Positions 60,215-64,000 of a stretch of DNA of 64,000 bases are shown here, piece after piece. The stretch is from UBA9926 sp023261215. GTDB lineage: Bacteria; Pseudomonadota; Gammaproteobacteria; Pseudomonadales; Azotimanducaceae. The DNA lies in the NCBI GenBank assembly GCA_038136035.1, contig JAYPYV010000015.1, forward strand, positions 1 through 64,000. Reading direction: 5' to 3'. The notes under the pieces are model-generated. The model did no database searches. It saw only the letters and a list, made by a program, of their open reading frames with translations, and was not told the origin of the DNA. Made by a program: the position numbers and the translations under genes. Numbering within the stretch: the first letter of the stretch is position 1; every line of letters starts with the position of its first letter.

Positions 60215-61308
60215 GTTTTCAGTCTTATGTCAATCCTGGCATCGAGCAGATTGCGCCTTACCAACCAGGGAAACCCGTTGAAACGTTGGAACGAGAGCTG
60301 GGCATTAAAAATAGCGTCAAGCTGGCGAGCAACGAAAACCCACTCGGGCCTTCAAAGCGCGTGATTGAAGCGTTACCCGCGCAGTTGGGTGAGTTAGCCA
60401 GGTACCCTGATGGGGGTTGTTTCCTCTTAAAGGAGGCGCTGAGTCACCGGTTTCAGGTGGATCCTCGTGCCATTACGGTGGGCAATGGATCAAACGATGT
60501 GCTTGAGCTTTTAGCTCGTATTTTTCTGAGACCTGGCCTGAATGCTGTGGTCTCACAGCATGCCTTTGTGGTGTATGGGCTGGTGACCCTCGCGCAGGGT
60601 GCTGAGGTGAGAGAAATTCCGGCGAACAACTACGGCCAAGATTTAGAAGCCACGCTTGCCCAAATTGATTCGAACACCCGTCTCGTGTTTATCGCCAATC
60701 CGAATAATCCCACGGGGACCTGGGTCAACCGATCAACCCTCGAAACCTTCCTGGATGCGGTGCCGTCTTCAGTTATTGTGGTTCTTGATGAAGCCTACTT
60801 TGAATATGTAGACGACCCAGAGTATCCCGATGGCTTAGCGTTGATGCAGCGTTATTCGAATCTGGTGGTGACGCGCACGTTCTCCAAGGCGTATGGGCTT
60901 GCTGGGTTGAGATTAGGCTGGTCTGCAACGCCCCTTGAAATTGCTGATCTAATGAACCGGATACGCCAACCCTTTAACGTGAACGCCTTGGCGATGGCAG
61001 CAGGTCTCGTGGCATTGGAGGACCAAGCGCATGTGCAAGCAGGTATCGAGACGAATCGAATGGGTCTTCGTCAAGTGCGTGCCGGCGTTGAAGCCATGGG
61101 GCTTTCAGCCATTCCTTCTGTGGGTAATTTCTTGTCTGTTGAGTTTCAGCAAGACGCTGGGTCGATCTACGAGGCGATGTTGAGAGAAGGGGTGATCTTG
61201 CGTCCTGTTGGCGTGTACGGATTGCCACGACATTTGCGCATCTCCATCGGAACCCAAGCGGAGAATGAGCGCTGCCTTCAGGCGCTGAATCGAGTGTTGA
61301 ACGCCTGA
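60211..61308 (+). CDS. hisC: Histidinol-phosphate aminotransferase
   Basis: A 365-residue class I/II aminotransferase. The PLP lysine is K226 in TRTFSKAYGLAGLRLGW. SVKLASNENPLGPS and IANPNNPTGT are family motifs. This HisC2-type, located between pheA and tyrA, may also transaminate phenylpyruvate or 4-hydroxyphenylpyruvate, completing aromatic amino-acid synthesis. It is coupled to pheA by ATGA. Confidence 0.94.
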   Translation: MSFQSYVNPGIEQIAPYQPGKPVETLERELGIKNSVKLASNENPLGPSKRVIEALPAQLGELARYPDGGCFLLKEALSHRFQVDPRAITVGNGSNDVLELLARIFLRPGLNAVVSQHAFVVYGLVTLAQGAEVREIPANNYGQDLEATLAQIDSNTRLVFIANPNNPTGTWVNRSTLETFLDAVPSSVIVVLDEAYFEYVDDPEYPDGLALMQRYSNLVVTRTFSKAYGLAGLRLGWSATPLEIADLMNRIRQPFNVNALAMAAGLVALEDQAHVQAGIETNRMGLRQVRAGVEAMGLSAIPSVGNFLSVEFQQDAGSIYEAMLREGVILRPVGVYGLPRHLRISIGTQAENERCLQALNRVLNA

Positions 61309-61309
61309 T

Positions 61310-62185
61310 ATGGTCGATTCGATGCGGGTCGGAATCGTCGGTCTGGGGCTGATTGGTGGCTCTATTGCGGCAGGGCTTAAAGCTGCTGAGCAGTACGAGA
61401 TTCACGCCCATGATCTCGATTCATCCGCAATGGCTCTGGGTGAATCACTGGGGATCGTTGATCAGATCCATCCCACCCTAGCTACCTTGCCTTCAGCCGT
61501 GGATGTGCTGATGTTGGCGACGCCCGTGAGAACGTTGCCGTCGATCTTGCCGCATTTGGCCGAGTTTGAAGGAGTGCTAACCGATGTGGGCAGTGTTAAG
61601 CAACCGATTGTCGATGCGGTGCTATCAATTACCCCACAGCTAGCCGAACGATTGGTTCCAGGGCACCCCGTAGCGGGCTCTGAGCGACATGGTGTTGGTG
61701 CGGCGGACGCCAATTTATTTCGGCATCACAAGGTGATTTTGACCCCGCTTGATGTGACGCAATCGGATGCGATTGAACGGATTCAAACAATCTGGACGAG
61801 CCTAGGGGCTGAGGTCGTTGAGATGAGCGTTGCACATCATGACGACGTTTTGGCGCAGACGAGTCATTTGCCCCATCTCTTGGCCTACACGTTGGTTGAC
61901 GTCCTGGCAGGATTTGGTGACGAGCGAGAAGTATTTGAATATGCCGCAGGTGGATTTCGCGACTTCTCCCGCATTGCCGCTTCAGATCCCGAGATGTGGC
62001 GGGATATTTTTCTGACCAACAAAGAAGCCTTGTTACGGCTCATAGAGACCTTTTCCGAGGCGCTGAACCAGACGTCAAAACTGATTGAGGCCGAGGATGC
62101 GGAAGCGTTAACCGAACGTTTGACTCGAGCGAAGGCGGCTCGAGATTATTTCACATCGATTCAGCCCAAATCCCCACAAAACTGA
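61310..62185 (+). CDS. tyrA: Prephenate dehydrogenase
   Basis: A 291-residue enzyme with NAD(P)-binding GIVGLGLIGGSIAAGL, then VLTDVGSVKQPIVDAV, and GHPVAGSERHGVGAADANLF with catalytic His. It oxidatively decarboxylates prephenate to 4-hydroxyphenylpyruvate. In Pseudomonas the homologue is fused to AroA (EPSP synthase); here it ends before any AroA domain, and cmk follows after 44 bases, so aroA is not in its usual place. Confidence 0.94.
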   Translation: MVDSMRVGIVGLGLIGGSIAAGLKAAEQYEIHAHDLDSSAMALGESLGIVDQIHPTLATLPSAVDVLMLATPVRTLPSILPHLAEFEGVLTDVGSVKQPIVDAVLSITPQLAERLVPGHPVAGSERHGVGAADANLFRHHKVILTPLDVTQSDAIERIQTIWTSLGAEVVEMSVAHHDDVLAQTSHLPHLLAYTLVDVLAGFGDEREVFEYAAGGFRDFSRIAASDPEMWRDIFLTNKEALLRLIETFSEALNQTSKLIEAEDAEALTERLTRAKAARDYFTSIQPKSPQN

Positions 62186-62229
62186 TCGCTTTCCATAGGC
62201 GTCGACTGTTTACCAAAAGGGAGCCGCGA

Positions 62230-62934
62230 ATGAATGTAACTGACGCGACTGGCAAGACGGTGCCGGTTGTCACCATTGATGGCCCCAGCGGTTCCGGCAA
62301 AGGGGCTGTGACGGCGCAAATCGCGGAATGGAGCGGTTTTCACGTGCTCGACAGTGGCGCGCTCTATCGACTTGTTGGTCTAGCAGCGCGGAGAGCTGGC
62401 GTCAGTTTGGAGGATGAACGGGCGCTCGCTGAGATCGCGACCCACCTGGATACCACCTTTCAGCCGGAGGACGGAGAAGAGGACTGGGCGGTTTATCTGG
62501 GCACAGAGGTCGTGACGGCACTCATTAGAACCGATGAGGCTGGCGTAGATGCGTCCCTAGTCTCACAGTTTTCGGGCGTGCGTGGGGCGTTGATCGAGCG
62601 ACAGCGCGCGTTCAAAGCTGCGCCTGGATTGATTGCCGATGGGCGTGACATGGGAACGATCGTTTTTCCTGATGCCACGCTTAAAATTTTCTTGACGGCG
62701 AGCGCCGAGCAGCGGGCAAACAGGCGATATAAGCAGTTGAAAAATAAAGGAATGGATGTTAATTTTGCCGCCCTTCTGGAAAGCATCCAAGCAAGGGATG
62801 TACGAGATATGACGCGTTCAGTCGCGCCGCTCGTGCCAGCAGAAGATTCAGTCGTGATTGATAGCTCGGAATTGAGCCTGTCTGAGGTGGTTCAGAGAGT
62901 ACGATCATTGATGATTGAACGGTCCATTACGTGA
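62230..62934 (+). CDS. cmk: Cytidylate kinase
   Basis: A 234-residue nucleotide kinase. The P-loop is GPSGSGKG at 18-25 in VVTIDGPSGSGKGAV. VLDSGALYRL and GRDMGTIVFPDATLKIFLTA are the other Cmk motifs, with a lid region ANRRYKQLKNKGMDV. It phosphorylates CMP and dCMP. It is followed by rpsA, an arrangement conserved in gammaproteobacteria. Confidence 0.95.
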   Translation: MNVTDATGKTVPVVTIDGPSGSGKGAVTAQIAEWSGFHVLDSGALYRLVGLAARRAGVSLEDERALAEIATHLDTTFQPEDGEEDWAVYLGTEVVTALIRTDEAGVDASLVSQFSGVRGALIERQRAFKAAPGLIADGRDMGTIVFPDATLKIFLTASAEQRANRRYKQLKNKGMDVNFAALLESIQARDVRDMTRSVAPLVPAEDSVVIDSSELSLSEVVQRVRSLMIERSIT

Positions 62935-63021
62935 GCCAACCTTTCTCACGGAGTGGACGAAATAACCATTAGCCCTGACTCGGTTGGAAGTCAGTGGAGG
63001 CGTTGCCTCAAGGATATTTGA

Positions 63022-64000
63022 ATGAGCGAAAGTTTTGCAGAACTGTTTGAAGAGAGCCTAAAAACTGTTGAGTTGAAGGCGGGGTCCATCATCACCGGTG
63101 TGGTGGTCGACATAGACAGCGAGTGGGTTACGGTCCACGCGGGTCTTAAATCTGAAGGGGTGATTCCGAGAGCCCAGTTTTTAGATGAAAGCGGTGAATT
63201 AGAAATTGAAATCGGTGCCACGGTCAAAGTGGCCATGGAGACCGTGGATGATGGCTTTGGTGAGACCCGATTGTCTCGCGAGAAAGCGCGTCGCAATGAA
63301 TCCTGGGAGATGCTAGACAAAGTCTATGCCGATGGTGAGACGGTCAAAGGCCTGATCAGTGGCCGAGTCAAAGGCGGTTTTACGGTTGAAATTAAAGATA
63401 TTCGTGCCTTCCTGCCCGGGTCGCTTGTTGACGTTCGGCCGCTTAGGGATAACGAGCAGCTGGAAGGTCAAGTGCTCGACTTCAAAGTCATCAAGTTAGA
63501 TCAAAAGCGAAACAACGTGGTGGTCTCTCGAAGAAGCGTTCTTGAATCAGAGAACAGCGAAGAGCGAGAGAAGTTGCTCAAGAACCTTCAGGAAGGTCAT
63601 GAGTTGAAGGGGATTGTTAAGAACCTCACCGATTATGGTGCGTTTGTTGACCTTGGTGGTATCGATGGCCTGCTCCACATTACGGACATGGCGTGGAAGC
63701 GAATTAAGCATCCAAGCGAGATCGTTGCAGTGGGCGATGAGATCGATGTCAAAGTGCTTAAGTTCGATCGTGAGCGCAATCGAGTGTCTTTAGGTCTTAA
63801 GCAATTGGGCGAGGATCCTTGGCTTGCCATTACCCGTCGTTACCCAGAAGGGACCAGAACGATGGCTAAGGTCACTAACCTGACGGACTACGGTTGTTTT
63901 GCTGAGCTCGAAGAAGGGGTTGAAGGTTTGGTTCACGTCTCAGAAATGGACTGGACAAACCGCAATATTCATCCCTCGAAAGTGGTTCAGGTAGGGGATG
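63022..64000 (+). CDS. rpsA: 30S ribosomal protein S1, N-terminal part
   Basis: The gene runs off the right edge; about 326 residues are present. It begins MSESFAELFEESLKTVELKA at ATG 63022, preceded by AAGGA. Tandem S1/OB-fold RNA-binding repeats are visible: first unit with GSIITGVVVDIDSEWVTVHA, later GLISGRVKGGFTVEIKDIRA, a third with VKNLTDYGAFVDLGGIDGLL, and a fourth beginning AKVTNLTDYGCFAELEEGVE. S1 recruits mRNA to the ribosome and should be about 560 residues in full. Confidence 0.96.
   Translation, partial: MSESFAELFEESLKTVELKAGSIITGVVVDIDSEWVTVHAGLKSEGVIPRAQFLDESGELEIEIGATVKVAMETVDDGFGETRLSREKARRNESWEMLDKVYADGETVKGLISGRVKGGFTVEIKDIRAFLPGSLVDVRPLRDNEQLEGQVLDFKVIKLDQKRNNVVVSRRSVLESENSEEREKLLKNLQEGHELKGIVKNLTDYGAFVDLGGIDGLLHITDMAWKRIKHPSEIVAVGDEIDVKVLKFDRERNRVSLGLKQLGEDPWLAITRRYPEGTRTMAKVTNLTDYGCFAELEEGVEGLVHVSEMDWTNRNIHPSKVVQVGD

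Noticed and set aside
1..64000. tRNA/rRNA genes, CRISPR arrays, insertion sequences or prophage genes
   Set aside because: I looked for T-loop-like sequences, regular repeat-spacer patterns, transposase or integrase motifs and flanking repeats and saw none I could support.

Overview
The window is bacterial, close-packed and mid-GC. Its gene content and order point to a gammaproteobacterium of the Pseudomonadales/Oceanospirillales type: metG-rnf-nth, trpS-scpA-scpB-rluB, ispZ-yciI, hda, ubiG-yciK, and gyrA-pheA-hisC-tyrA-cmk-rpsA. Many neighbours are joined by ATGA/GTGA overlaps. Three runs of exactly 100 N (1176-1275, 5326-5425, 34892-34991) mark scaffold joins of unknown true length, so this is a draft or metagenome-derived assembly. 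No tRNA, rRNA, CRISPR array, transposase or integrase gene was recognised.

Layout. 1-267 is the cut N-terminus of a PglL-type O-oligosaccharyltransferase. 583-4663 carries an exported sugar-dehydrogenase-like protein, dinG and a glycerate-kinase-like P-loop kinase. 4746-7794 is an envelope-stress-like unit (glycine-zipper lipoprotein-like protein, PepSY protein, response regulator, PhoQ-like kinase). 7779-18522 is mixed metabolism: CDGSH protein, acyl-CoA dehydrogenase, hydrolase, thiolase, GH20 hexosaminidase, glpK, argD-like transaminase, orphan hydantoinase B and grxD. 18748-22474 holds rnt, pyrC, argG and nth. 22428-28107 is metG plus an Rnf operon. 28578-30947 has mrp/apbC, dcd and a DUF3108 gene. 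31063-35330 has DUF2066, a PerM-like permease, hda and a MurG homologue resembling the Firmicutes type. 35671-39874 has an exported M20 peptidase and a GntR(YtrA)-ABC cassette with a perfect operator-like palindrome. 40033-47602 has serA, mnmC, a rhodanese, yciH, two acidic proteins (one a membrane cold-shock protein), pdxJ, an SH3 protein, yciI and ispZ. 47802-53016 has yciO, trpS, scpAB and rluB. 53083-55858 has yciK, ubiG and an mtaD-like deaminase. 56476 to the right edge is gyrA-pheA-hisC-tyrA-cmk-rpsA.

Most unusual points. (1) The Rnf operon has no rnfC. The RnfC C-terminal two-cluster ferredoxin domain is instead fused in frame to RnfB, giving one polypeptide with four Cys4 clusters beyond the RnfB N-terminal one, and no NADH/FMN-binding RnfC body in the operon. 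(2) GyrA carries Ala and Phe at the two main quinolone-resistance positions. (3) A second-type MurG lies directly downstream of hda. (4) Several genes normally embedded in these conserved neighbourhoods (purM/purN, gph, serC, aroA) are missing from their usual places. (5) Several strong palindromes or direct repeats look like regulator sites, the best being the 11-4-11 operator in front of the GntR-ABC cassette.
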